Made by a program: the position numbers and the translations under genes. Shown here in pieces: positions 55,444 to 64,000 of a stretch of DNA of 64,000 nt; positions within the stretch are counted from its first letter, which is position 1; every line of letters begins with the position of its first letter. The stretch lies in the NCBI GenBank assembly GCA_902651635.1, contig CACRSC010001917.1:477642-541641 (forward strand), given 5' to 3'. The notes beneath the pieces were generated by a model. It saw nothing but the letters and a program-made list of their open reading frames with translations, was not told where the DNA came from and searched no databases. The stretch comes from Mastigamoeba balamuthi. Its lineage: Eukaryota > Evosea > Mastigamoebida > Mastigamoebidae.

Positions 55444-58400
55444 TTACCACGTCGGAATCGCAAGTAATTCTGGCGCATTCCTTATCAACGCACAGACCGC
55501 CGCATTCAGCTGCGGCGCGTCCAGCACAGCGTCCAGTGTCGCCACAGCAGGCCGCAGAATGTTCGGCGCGAACACAACCGCCAAATTCTCCGCTGCACCA
55601 CCAAAAACGATAAGTGAGAAGGGAAGCGGGTCTTATGGGGCCATACCCGTCATGAAGTTGACGTCCGAGTGCTCGGACACCTCGTACAGGAACTGCACCA
55701 AATACCGCATCAGTGCTCGGTGCTCCTTCGGCAGCTGCTGTAGCAGGTCCGCCATCAGCTCCACCACCGAGTCTGACGCTGTGTTGCACGTTGAGACAGC
55801 GTTGTCCAAGAGACAGAGACGGAGACGGAGCGGAGAAGCGTACAGGTCCTGTTGATGAGAAGGAACTTGGAGTACATCGAGGTGACTACCAGGGGCTCGG
55901 GCATCTCGCGCAGGAACGACTTGACAGCGACAGCGACGACTACAGGGTCGGTCCCCTCAGGTATGTCGACGCGGGGGGTGCTCTCGAGCTTCTTGCGGTA
56001 CTCCTCCGCGACGGTTGTGTGCGGCGACAGCCTGAAGATCCCCTGCGTGTCGAGGTGATGCCGCAGGTACTCACAGCTCTTCACCACAAACTCGGGCACC
56101 GCCGTTCCGTTTCTACGCACCAGGTTCTCGAGAGACGCGCCAAAAACTGCGCAGGTCGTGAGATGCCAATCGAGGTTGCTGCCAAGTGTGCGCACTTTTG
56201 TTGGGGCACAGGCGCGACTCGACTGCGGACTGCGTGTACGACAGAATCGCCTGGAAGTCGTCGTCGTACGCGAACGTCAGCGACAGCGAGTCGCCACCCG
56301 CGAGCCCGAGCTCCAGCGTCCTGGCGCCCGCCCCCTCCCTCGCGTACTCGAGAGTGGCGATGTCGACGGCCCGCCTGAGGCGGAACATATTCCACTCCTT
56401 CTCGGGGGACGCCAGCACCACGACGTCGCTGAACGCCATCAGCCTGCGCTGCTTCACGCGCCTCTTGGTGTCCGTCAGAGTGACGTCGCACTCGGAGACG
56501 AACGTCCGCCCGTCGTTGGCGGGCGGCGACCCGCGCAGCCGCGACAGGACGCTCGACACGATCGCCCTTTCCCTGCCAGCGGCCTGCAGGCTCTGGGCGG
56601 TGCAGCTCATCTGCTTGAGCAGCGAGTAGGCATCGAGCAACGACGGGAGGTCGGGCGACGAGGCCAACGTGTGCTCCGACATCACGTGCAGGCACTGCAC
56701 AAAAGGCTCCAGGTCCGCTGCGGCGCCCGTGATGAGGCGGATGAACGTCCTGCTGTCCTCCTTGAAGAACACCGGGTGCTCCTTGAACAGGTGCTCCACC
56801 GTCGCCGGGTCGATTTGCTTCTCGCAGATGTCTGCACCGATTGGGCCGGTGAGCTGCGAGCTTGGGGGATCGAGGTGCGAACCTTTGAGGCTCGACGACA
56901 GCGAGAGGAAGATCTTGCCGACGCCGTCTACGCAGGGCCACTGCAGCTCAACGGCTTCGAGCTCCTGAAGCACGCGCGTGTGGAAGGTCAGCTGCACGGT
57001 CGCACACGCCACGAGGCTCCTGACGACCGACACGAACTCCGTCGCCGCCTGCTGGTTCTGCTAGGCCCTGTTGTCAGGCTCTCTTCCTCCCAGGAACGTG
57101 TGGTTCAAGCGCACGTCTCGGCTCATCTTGTCGACAGCCTCGAGCAGCGGCAGCCCGAAGCTTTTGAAGGTCTCATCGAGCTTCTTGGCGATCTCTCGCT
57201 CCGTGTGCAACAGATCCCTGAACGCCCCGTTCCTCTCCTTCGAGTACCGCATTCCTATCGGCATTCCATCCACAGCCCCAAGGAAGGCGAGAAGGTCAGG
57301 CGGGGGACTTGGCGTGAGCGAGTGGGGTTGGTGGGCCGCACGCAGGGTCTTCATCTTGCGACGGGCAAACCACACACGGGCCTGCGACTGGGCTCTCAGC
57401 AGCGCCTTGAACGACTTCTCAAACTGCCTGTACTCGTTCAGCAGCCGCACAATCTCCGCCTGCGAGCGGATTGATTCGGTGAGAGAGCGGAGCGGGGCTG
57501 ACGGGCGGGGCTCACCGTGTGGGCTGCGACGGCCGAGGCAGTGGGCGGCGGGGAGTCGGCTGACAGGTCCTCGACCTTGGCGATGACGGCGCTGATGTGC
57601 GACGGCGGCACGCCAAGTGCTCGCAGCACCACCTGCACCACGAGGCGCACCTTGCCCCTCAGGTCCTTGGCGGTGGGCGCCGATGCCGCTAGGTCGTTGC
57701 AGTCCCTCTCGATCGTTGCCTGCGAGCAGCGAAAGTCGTTGGCTGACACGCAGCACGGGGGGTGGGGGAGTGTGGGGAAGGCGGGCAGTACGAAAAGGGG
57801 GACTGAGACGAGGAACTCTCGGATACGCTCAGCCGTCAGGGCGAACACCAGGGCGACGCCCTCCTCTGGCACCCCCAGCATCGCGAGGCACTCCTCCATT
57901 ACGCTCGTCCACGTCAGCTCCCACAGCTGCGTAACATTTGCGGGGAGGGGCGGTGGCCGCCAGTGAGGAAGGGGTGGGACACAGGGCCGCAGCAGCAGGC
58001 AGCGCACAGCGTCTCTGTTGGGCTGCGTGGGAGGGGCCAGCGTGAACTGGCCGGGGCGCAGCACGCCGGGCCTGGCGAGGATGGCCCGGATCAGCTGCAT
58101 GCGGGCGGCCCAGTCGGCGTGCGTGCGCAGCTTCGCGGGGTCCTGCGGCGGCACCGCCGTCAGCGGCTGCCTGCGCGCGCTCTGGCTCGCCGGCGGCGGC
58201 GGCTTCGTGCGCCTGCGTATCGTCATCGTCGCCGCCGCCGCCGCGTGCGCGTCNGGGGGTCGGATGGTCAGCGAGCCCGCGCCGTCGCTCAGCGGCCGCC
58301 GGCGGGCAGGAACGGCGCCGGCGCAGCCCCGCGGGGGCAGCGGGGGCGCGTCGCCCGTCGCCACGTCCTCCACCTCGACGGTCGAGCGCACGCGCTTGTG

Positions 58401-58617
58401 CCCGATCGTCACGCCCTGTTGCGCGTCGGGTATTTGTTGTGAGACGGCGCCGTGGCGGGTGTGCGGAGTCACCGCAACTGGCTTTCAAATTCGGCCTTTG
58501 CGATTAAGCGGAAACAGTGCCGGGGGCGGCGTGCGAGCGTGCCTGGACGTCCTGGATGGAGCGCGAGCGGCGTATCGGGGCCCACAAGGGCTCCTCCTCC
58601 TCGCCGTGCGAACACAT
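55444..58617 (-). CDS. IQ-DH-PH-RhoGAP protein (B)
   Basis: A multi-exon gene starting at MCSHGEEEEPLWAPIRRSRS (58617). It has a Pro/Arg-rich N-terminus, a helical region (WTSVMEECLAMLGVPEEGVA), an IQ-like segment (AQSQARVWFARRKMK), and a DH domain from YSKERNGAFRDLLHTEREIA through HPVFFKEDSRTFIRLI. A PH-like domain follows (RRLMAFSDVVVLASPEKEWN). The RhoGAP domain has FGASLENLVRRNGTAVPEFV, GIFRLSP (arginine finger), VKSFLREMPEPLV, LMADLLQQLPKEHRALMRYL and MTAENLAVVFAPNILRP, with its last exon ending at 55444. It likely both activates and inactivates Rho GTPases, with possible calmodulin control through the IQ motif. One base at 58254 is N. The join from the first exon to 58472 is not fully resolved. 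Confidence 0.78.
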
Positions 58618-58771
58618 TTCCTGCTGCTTCTCTGACTGTGGCGCTCCCTTGGTGTCCTCTGTTGTTGTCTGCCGTGTGGGGACACAAATGCCCTGGGGCC
58701 CCGCCCGATATTTTTGGATTCCCGCACATGCCCCACAAAAAATCTGCACACAGTTTTCCCCCACAGAGGGA
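58618..58771. promoter_or_regulatory. Divergent promoter with GATATTTTT box
   Basis: This 154-bp spacer separates the RhoGEF-GAP B and ASNSD1-like start codons. It contains CCGATATTTTTGG (GATATTTTT at 58707-58715), sense to the ASNSD1-like gene and about 65 nt upstream of its ATG. Confidence 0.45.
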
Positions 58772-60598
58772 ATGGAAACTGACACGCAGCTCGTCGCAGT
58801 TTTGGCGCGCGCGGGCCTGGACCCCGTGAGCGGCGCTCCCCCCGACGCGAATCCAGCGCTCACCGCCTCCCCAGGGCCCTGTCCTGTCCCTGTTCCCCGC
58901 GGCCTCGCCCCCGGCGGTCGCCCTGAGCCTCGGCGGCTCCGCATCTCTGTACCTCTCGGGCCCGCGCTGCACCGCCTCGGGGCCCCTGACGCTCTGCTGG
59001 CTCGGCACCGCCTCCCCCGAGCCTCCCGCCGCGCCCGTCGCTGCCGCCGAGTCGTGTGCTGCGTCGGCAGCGGCGTTTGTGGCGTGGGACTCGGCGGGCT
59101 GCGAGCTGTGGTGGGGCAGAGACGCGCTGGGCCAGCGGTCGCTGCTGCTGGGCACGCACGCGGCCTCGGGCTCCCTCGTGCTCTGCAGGCGCGCCCCCGC
59201 GGCGCTCAGGGGCGCGTGGACGTGGTCCGAGGTGCCTGCCGAGTGCCTCTGGGTCGCCCGCAAGGGCCGGGGGTTCGCTGTGGAGGCCGTCGAGCTGCCC
59301 TCTGCGGAGCAGCTGCAGCCCCTTCCCCCGGACTTACCGATATCTGCCCGCGTGCGTCAGTCGGGATTCCGAGTCTTCCATATCCCCTCCTGAGCTGTTC
59401 CTCGCAGCACGTCGCTGTTTACGGGATGAGGCGGAGGAGCAGCATCACGCCCACGCCCGGGACGAGGGCAGGGGCCCTGGAAGAGGATGCAGCGGGCCTG
59501 CTTGCGTCGCTCGAGTCCGCGGTCCGAAGGTCGCTTGAGACGGCAAACCGGGCCCTCTCGCTCGACGGCCAGAGCTCCTCAGAGCCCGTCGCTGTGCTCT
59601 ACAGCGGCGGCCTGGACTCGTCTGTTCTTGCCGCCCTTGCAGGGCGCGTCTTGCCCCCCGGGGTTCCCATAGAGCTGCTGAACGTGTCGTTCGCGGACAC
59701 GAACAGCGATCGGGCGGCTTTCGAGCGCGCTCCCGACAGGATTGCAGCAGCGCAGGGCGTGCAGGACCTCAGGAGGGCACAACCGGGCAGGGAGTGGAGG
59801 CTCGTCCGCGTGGACGTCTGCGCCAGCGAGATTGCAAAGGAGGCAGAACACATCATGGGCCTTGCGTTCCCGACCGAGACCGTAATGGACGCGACCATAG
59901 CCGTCGCCACCTGGTTCGCTGCCCGAGGCGTAGGCGCCCTCGAGACCGGCACTGGGGGGTGTGAGTACCGCTGCCAATCCAGGAGGCTCATTGTCGGCCA
60001 GGGATCTGATGAGCAGTTCGCAGGTGAGCACCGACCGCTCTGGCCAATCGGCGCTCACCTCAAGTCTGCCCTGCAGGATACACGAGGCACCGTAAGGCGT
60101 TCAACCAAGGCGGATGGGAGCGTCTGCAGGCGGAGCTTGACCGCGACATGGGCCGACTGTGGCTCCGCAACATGGGCAGGGACGACAGGATTCTTTCGGA
60201 CTGCGGCCGCTTGGCTCTGCTCCCTTTCCTTGTGCGCCCCATAAACTCCTTTATCTGCACATTCCCACAGCCCGCAGGACCCGGAGCTGGTGCGCGGGAT
60301 AAACCAGATGGATTTGTGGAGAGTGTGTGACTTGTCCTTGCCTTTGGGAACTGGAGACAAGCAAGTCCTGCGACTCGCATCACAGTCCTTGGGGCTCGCT
60401 ACAGCCTCAGGCCTTCAGAAACGGGCCATTCAGGTGAGACCCTGCGTTTTTCTATTTGACATAGCCACGCAGTTCGGTACTCGAGTGGCGAAGCTGTTCA
60501 AGGATGAACTTGGCCTCGCAGGCAAGAGTTCGAGGGGATGCGGGGCTCTAACTTTCTGTGCTGGGTCGTTTCGCAAGTCGAGTACAGATGATGATTGA
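58772..60598 (+). CDS. ASNSD1: ASNSD1-like asparagine synthetase-domain protein
   Basis: The first intron (GTGAGC donor near 58829, acceptor near 58877) joins LARAGLDP to GPVLSLFPAAS. The remnant of the glutaminase domain contains CELWWGRDALGQRSLLLG and WSEVPAECLW, as in ASNSD1. The synthetase domain has AVLYSGGLDSSVLAAL (PPi loop), ELLNVSFAD, FPTETVMDATIAVATWFAAR, LIVGQGSDEQFAG, RLWLRNMGRDDRILSDCGR and GDKQVLRLASQSLGL. The end, KRAIQ + FGTRVAKLF across an intron, is also ASNSD1-like. The expected start MCGI, whose cysteine is the glutaminase nucleophile, is missing. Family members are related to asparagine synthetase B but their reaction is not established. Confidence 0.88.
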
Positions 60599-61129
60599 CA
60601 AATCAATCAACCACCACAAACTACAGAACAGTCATAACGATGGGGTTGGAGATGCACACAAGACGGGTACTCACGGACCAGCAGAGGCAGATCTTTTGCC
60701 TCCCTTGCATCAGCCAAACTGCAATTATGAGCTGAGGCTAGTGTTACTTTCACTAGTAGAAAAGGGTATCCCCCCAGCCCCTGAGGAGGGGGGTTCATTT
60801 AACTCTATAGACCTGTAGAGCACATGCCCTACACAGCTCATACGAAATTGTGCTCTGTGTCCTCCTGTGACCTTCTCTTGGTCCTTCTCAGATTCCTTCG
60901 CTATGCATTGCTTCAATTGCTACTAGCATATATATTTACACTAGTAGTGATTGTAGCACAATTTTAGCAATGCAATTCTGTTGAATGCATCGCATATAGC
61001 ACTAACAATCACATGTAGCGAAATTACAGTGCATTTAGTGCATTTTTGTGATTATTCATTGCTGAGCTCTGCTTTTTTTTCCAAGTCAAACCTCTGTTTT
61101 GGCTTTTTCACTGGGGTGGTCTGGGAAAC
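60599..61129. other. AT-rich intergenic region
   Basis: No gene is recognised. Composition turns A/T-rich directly after the ASNSD1-like stop. Short palindromic pieces such as CTAGTGTTACTTTCACTAG (60739-60757) occur. Confidence 0.5.
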
Positions 61130-62265
61130 CAGGCCTCCCTGGGAATACAGTGCAGGGGGTTCTCACTGAGGTACCAGGCATTAAGGTTCGTGATGATTGT
61201 GATGGCTGACCTCAGCAGGTCATTGCTCATCACCTTCTTCCCCTTGAACTTCTTGCCCACGATGTTGAATCGGGATATGAAGCCCAGGTAGTGCTCTACC
61301 CTGCTTCTTCAGTGCCTGTTAACTCGGTTCCACTGGCATTCGAACCTTGTGTACTTGAGTGCAGTTCTCCTTCGCCTTCCATTGACAGAGTCAAACAGAG
61401 AGGTGTGCTTGAAGGGGGTCAGCAGCTCACTGCTTGGGACACTGACATAGGCATTGTCAGCCAGCAGCTGTGTCCCTTGCAGTTCCATGCCTGGAGCTGA
61501 GCTCTGCCAGATCTTCAGGTCGTGGTGAACCCCCTTGTACAACCCTTGTTGTTGATCACCACCTGGATCTTTACCATGTGGCCCTTGTACTTGCTGTTGT
61601 AGAACTTGTCCTGCTTCCTGCTGGGCCGTGAGATGTCAATGGCCTTGACATCCACAGACCTGTGGATCATACGAGACCAGGATGACGAAGCCTGTTGGCC
61701 TTAGAAGTCCAGGCATTCCATACACTCTGTGCAATTTTTCGAAAATAAGTGTATGCATTACAATAAGCAATTAAATTGATAAATGAACGTTTTAAATTTT
61801 AAGAAGAAAATTGACACACGGGTACATGTGTGCCCTGAAATTATCAATTGATTTAAAACTGAATTGATACTGATTTCATTCAGATGAAATAAAAAAAGTG
61901 TTGTGTGTTGATTTTTAAGTGGGCCTTACCTTCATCTTGTTGACATGCTCTGCCAGGTAGAGCCAGCATCGAGCCATTATGTGCCGGAAGTTGCTTGGGT
62001 CAGAAGCCTCCAGGGACGTCTCAGAGGCAAGCACTTCATAGTGTTTGAAGTATAGCAGCAGGTCCAACAGGTCTCCCAGCTTCTTCAAGGAGGTGTCTGG
62101 CCCTTCATAATGCTGAAATACCCGTTCCAGGACAGGGTACCCCCAGCATGCTTTGGCAATGGACTTGTGCAGCTTGTGCATCAATGATGGGGTTGTCCTG
62201 GGACATGACCATGCTGGTTGAAGAGAAGGTTGAAAGATCGGCCTGTAAAAGCCAGAAGAGAGCAA
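61130..62265 (-). mobile_element. Degenerate DDE transposase (PIF/Harbinger or IS5-like), pseudogene
   Basis: On the minus strand 61700-61140 encodes recognisable DDE transposase pieces: VDVKAIDISRPSRKQDKFYN, KGHMVKIQVVINNKG, then after a frameshift KGVHHDLKIWQSSAPG and LLADNAYVSVPSSELLTPFK (second Asp), and after an in-frame TGA RVEHYLGFISRFNIVGKKF (Glu) and SAITIITNLNAWY. The order D...AD.AY...TPF...VE..LG..(S/K).RF matches the DDE_Tnp_4 / PIF-Harbinger type. An open stretch at 61915-62265 may be an upstream exon (KLGDLLDLLLYFKHYEVLAS). At least one frameshift near 61540 and one stop near 61310 make it non-functional. Terminal repeats were not located. Confidence 0.7.
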
Positions 62266-62668
62266 TACTATGGAAACTCTTTTCCTTAAGAGTATGAAGA
62301 AGAGGATGATTAGCTTATTGTTCCTCTGATTACTTTCCTACTCATAGTGTCAATACAACATCTAACTAACAATGATTCAGAAATAATAAAAACAAACTTC
62401 TTAAGATCCAGAATGATGTTACAATTGCTTTCTTCTTGGTATATTAATTTATCGCCAGCAATAATTTTCTTTAGTATCTTTTCCTCTGGTTATTTTCTTT
62501 TTTCCCCTTTCTTTTCACTCTTTCTCTTGGTTCTTTTCCCCTTCCTTGTTTTCGTTTCTATACTATCGTTTTTTTCTGCTTGTTTTTTATGTCATTTCCC
62601 ATTTTCCTAGATTTCTCAATTTCAAATTTTTGATAGTTTTTCAAATTTGTTTTAACGTCTGTTGATAA

Positions 62669-63133
62669 TGGCTAGGCCCATTGTTGTGCAGATAGAGCAG
62701 TGGACAAAGGCCAACTACGCCCCACTGTTCAAGAACCATCCCAAGTGGAAGTGCGTTTTTCATTACAATTGTTTTCCTAATACTAACCATTAACAGGTCA
62801 AACGTCCACATGCACTTTGACAACATCATTCAGGCAGTCTGGCCTCCCGAGTTCGTCACGTTCTTCACAGAGAACCCCACTGTTTTCCCAAGGGGGTCAG
62901 TGAGCACATTCAGGCTGTCTGGCAGAACCAGCGCTCCAATGAGTCGTGAGTTCCCCCCTTTTGTTCCTTTTTGATTACTATCTATATGCAGAAGGGGCAC
63001 AGCACGACCCACACCAGCTCTCAGGCTGTTCTCAAGGCTATGGACCTCATGGAGGAGACCACGTATGGCACCGAGACTGCAGCTGCAGCAGCTGCTCCTG
63101 CAGCTGCAGCAGGGTCCCATGCCACACACTGAA
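62669..63133 (+). CDS. Small low-GC hypothetical gene with two short introns
   Basis: The start MARPIVVQIEQWTKANYAPL is followed by a ~46-nt intron (about 62752-62797), then SNVHMHFDNIIQAVWPPEFV, TFFTENPTVFP and, in a shifted frame, KGVSEHIQAVWQNQRSNES. A second intron of ~46 nt ends near 62992, followed by HSTTHTSSQAVLKAMDLMEE and an Ala-rich end (TETAAAAAAPAAAAGSHATH). The frame change at a run of five G (62892-62896) suggests an indel: decay or a sequencing error. No family is recognised. It lies beside the transposase and may be an element-borne gene. Confidence 0.4.
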
Positions 63134-63361
63134 TTTCCCTTTCTGTTCATTATGAACAGACTCTCCCCCCAGATTGAAGCTGCCTGCTCCCTCTCTCATG
63201 CAGACACCAAAAAAACAATGATCAATTCATTTAATTCCATTTATATGTATTGCAATTGATTCAGGAAGGGGTAGAGCCTAGCCTGTAGTGAACAGTTCTG
63301 CTATATACTGTAGCAGACCCTGCATAGCAGTGTGTAGTGAAAGACTGTGTAGTCACGTCAA

Positions 63362-63662
63362 GCAATGTAGCGGCATGTAGCGGACCCTGCTGCAGCGGTG
63401 CGTAGCGCAATGAATGAACTATGTGGCATAGCAGAGGGTCTGCTGCATGCCACTATGCATGGTTCTGCTACGTGCCGCTACACATGATGCCGCTACGCGC
63501 CACTATGCAGTGCTACTGTAGCGGCACGTAGCGGCATCATGTGTAGTGGCACGTAGCAGAACCATGCATAGCGGCGTGTGGCAGACCCTCTGCTATGCCG
63601 CATAGTTCATTCATTGTGCTACACACCACTGCAGCAGGGTCCGCTACACGCCGCTATGTATG
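63362..63662. repeat. ~300-bp foldback palindrome of TAGCGG-rich sequence
   Basis: Two ~140-nt arms are near reverse complements about a centre near 63512. For example, CATGATGCCGCTAC (63483-63496) pairs with GTAGCGGCATCATG (63528-63541). GGTTCTGCTACGTGCC pairs with GGCACGTAGCAGAACC, and CAATGAATGAACTATG pairs with CATAGTTCATTCATTG. The arms are built from degenerate (T/G)TAGC(G/A)G units, and similar units extend beyond them (63250-63360, 63663-63710). Confidence 0.88.
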
Positions 63663-64000
63663 GAGGTGCTACATGCCACTACGCATAAATATGCTATGCA
63701 CTGCTACATAATTAGATAGCTCTTACCTACTGAAAGCTACACTGAAATCAATTGTTAACTGCCATCAAAAGGGCAGGCAGGTCATGTTTTCGCTTTTGGG
63801 GGAGAGGAGCCCAGCCAGGGCAGCAGAAAACGTTCAAGTGAGAGAGGAGTAGAGAGAGGGATCACTGAGGACCAGCAGGTGCCTGGAAAGAGGGCGACTC
63901 AGGACCAGCAGGTGCCTCAGAGGCCTGGGAGGCACCTGTGCCCCCAAGCATGTTGTTGAGCAGTGTAGGGCCCCCTGTCTGCTGGGAGGTTCTCCAGCTC
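63663..64000. other. Repeat flank and non-coding end of window
   Basis: More TAGC-type units run to about 63710. At 63870-63925 an 18-bp motif (GACCAGCAGGTGCCT core) occurs twice about 36 bp apart. No coding sequence is recognised. Confidence 0.5.

Noticed and set aside
63362-63662. TAGCGG units as a CRISPR array or telomeric repeat
   Set aside because: The units are degenerate, have no regular spacers, and are arranged as one palindrome in a eukaryotic context.

Overview
This is a protein-rich stretch of a eukaryotic nuclear genome. Exons are GC-rich (strong G/C bias at third codon positions), genes lie close together on both strands, and almost every gene is broken by short GT...AG introns, typically 28-180 nt. 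Three tRNA genes are present. IFT121/WDR35, an intraflagellar-transport protein, implies a cilium or flagellum. The two Rho GEF/GAP proteins and the fibro-slime, VWA and cysteine-rich surface proteins suggest a flagellated amoeboid protist. A Mastigamoeba/Pelomyxa-like archamoeba would fit, but that assignment is inference.

Layout. 0-5.2 kb (-): a giant secreted or surface protein with MopE-type metal-binding, fibro-slime, thrombospondin-3-like and VWA modules, running off the left edge. 6.0-11.3 kb: a small membrane protein, a five-zinc-knuckle AIR/ZCCHC7-like protein, aprataxin, and a TatD-type nuclease fused to a zinc knuckle. Aprataxin and TatD share a 54-bp divergent promoter. 11.7-13.7 kb: an A/B-type cyclin. 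14-20.7 kb: a head-to-head pair of paralogous cysteine-rich single-pass receptors. 20.9-24.7 kb: a second head-to-head pair, of paralogous multi-pass membrane proteins. 24.7-28.5 kb: an AT-rich desert. 28.6-43 kb: a DA2/SIP5-like RING protein, a TM9SF nonaspanin, a tandem-UBA protein, a coiled-coil protein, a Sec20-like Qb-SNARE, a four-TM protein with a PY-rich tail, an OB-fold protein resembling shelterin TPP1, an armadillo-repeat protein and an ERGIC3/Erv46-type cargo receptor. Two identical tRNA-Trp genes (opposite strands) and a tRNA-Thr lie among them. 43-58.6 kb: IFT121, two DH-PH-RhoGAP proteins on opposite strands, a CaaX protein and a WDR37 homologue. 58.8-60.6 kb: an ASNSD1-like asparagine-synthetase-domain protein. 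60.6-64 kb: a second AT-rich island with a broken DDE transposase, a small low-GC gene and a ~300-bp foldback palindrome.

Themes. Several proteins serve secretory and membrane traffic (TM9SF, Sec20-like, ERGIC3-like, IFT121). Rho signalling has two combined GEF/GAP proteins. DNA and RNA maintenance includes aprataxin, TatD, the AIR-like protein and possibly a telomeric OB protein. The cell-surface loci between 14 and 25 kb look like a site of inverted duplication followed by divergence. The least described parts are the receptor family with its repeated CxCxCG..DPDC modules and shared cytoplasmic motif, the multi-pass pair, and the TPP1-like candidate.

Limits. Where splice phases could be checked end to end (genes at 6.0, 9.7, 20.9, 23.3, 28.6, 30.5, 33.3, 36.1, 37.0, 38.4 and 41.5 kb) the exon sums are divisible by three and the models are firm. 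For the large multi-exon genes the span is reliable but some splice sites are approximate. One ambiguous base (N) lies at 58254.
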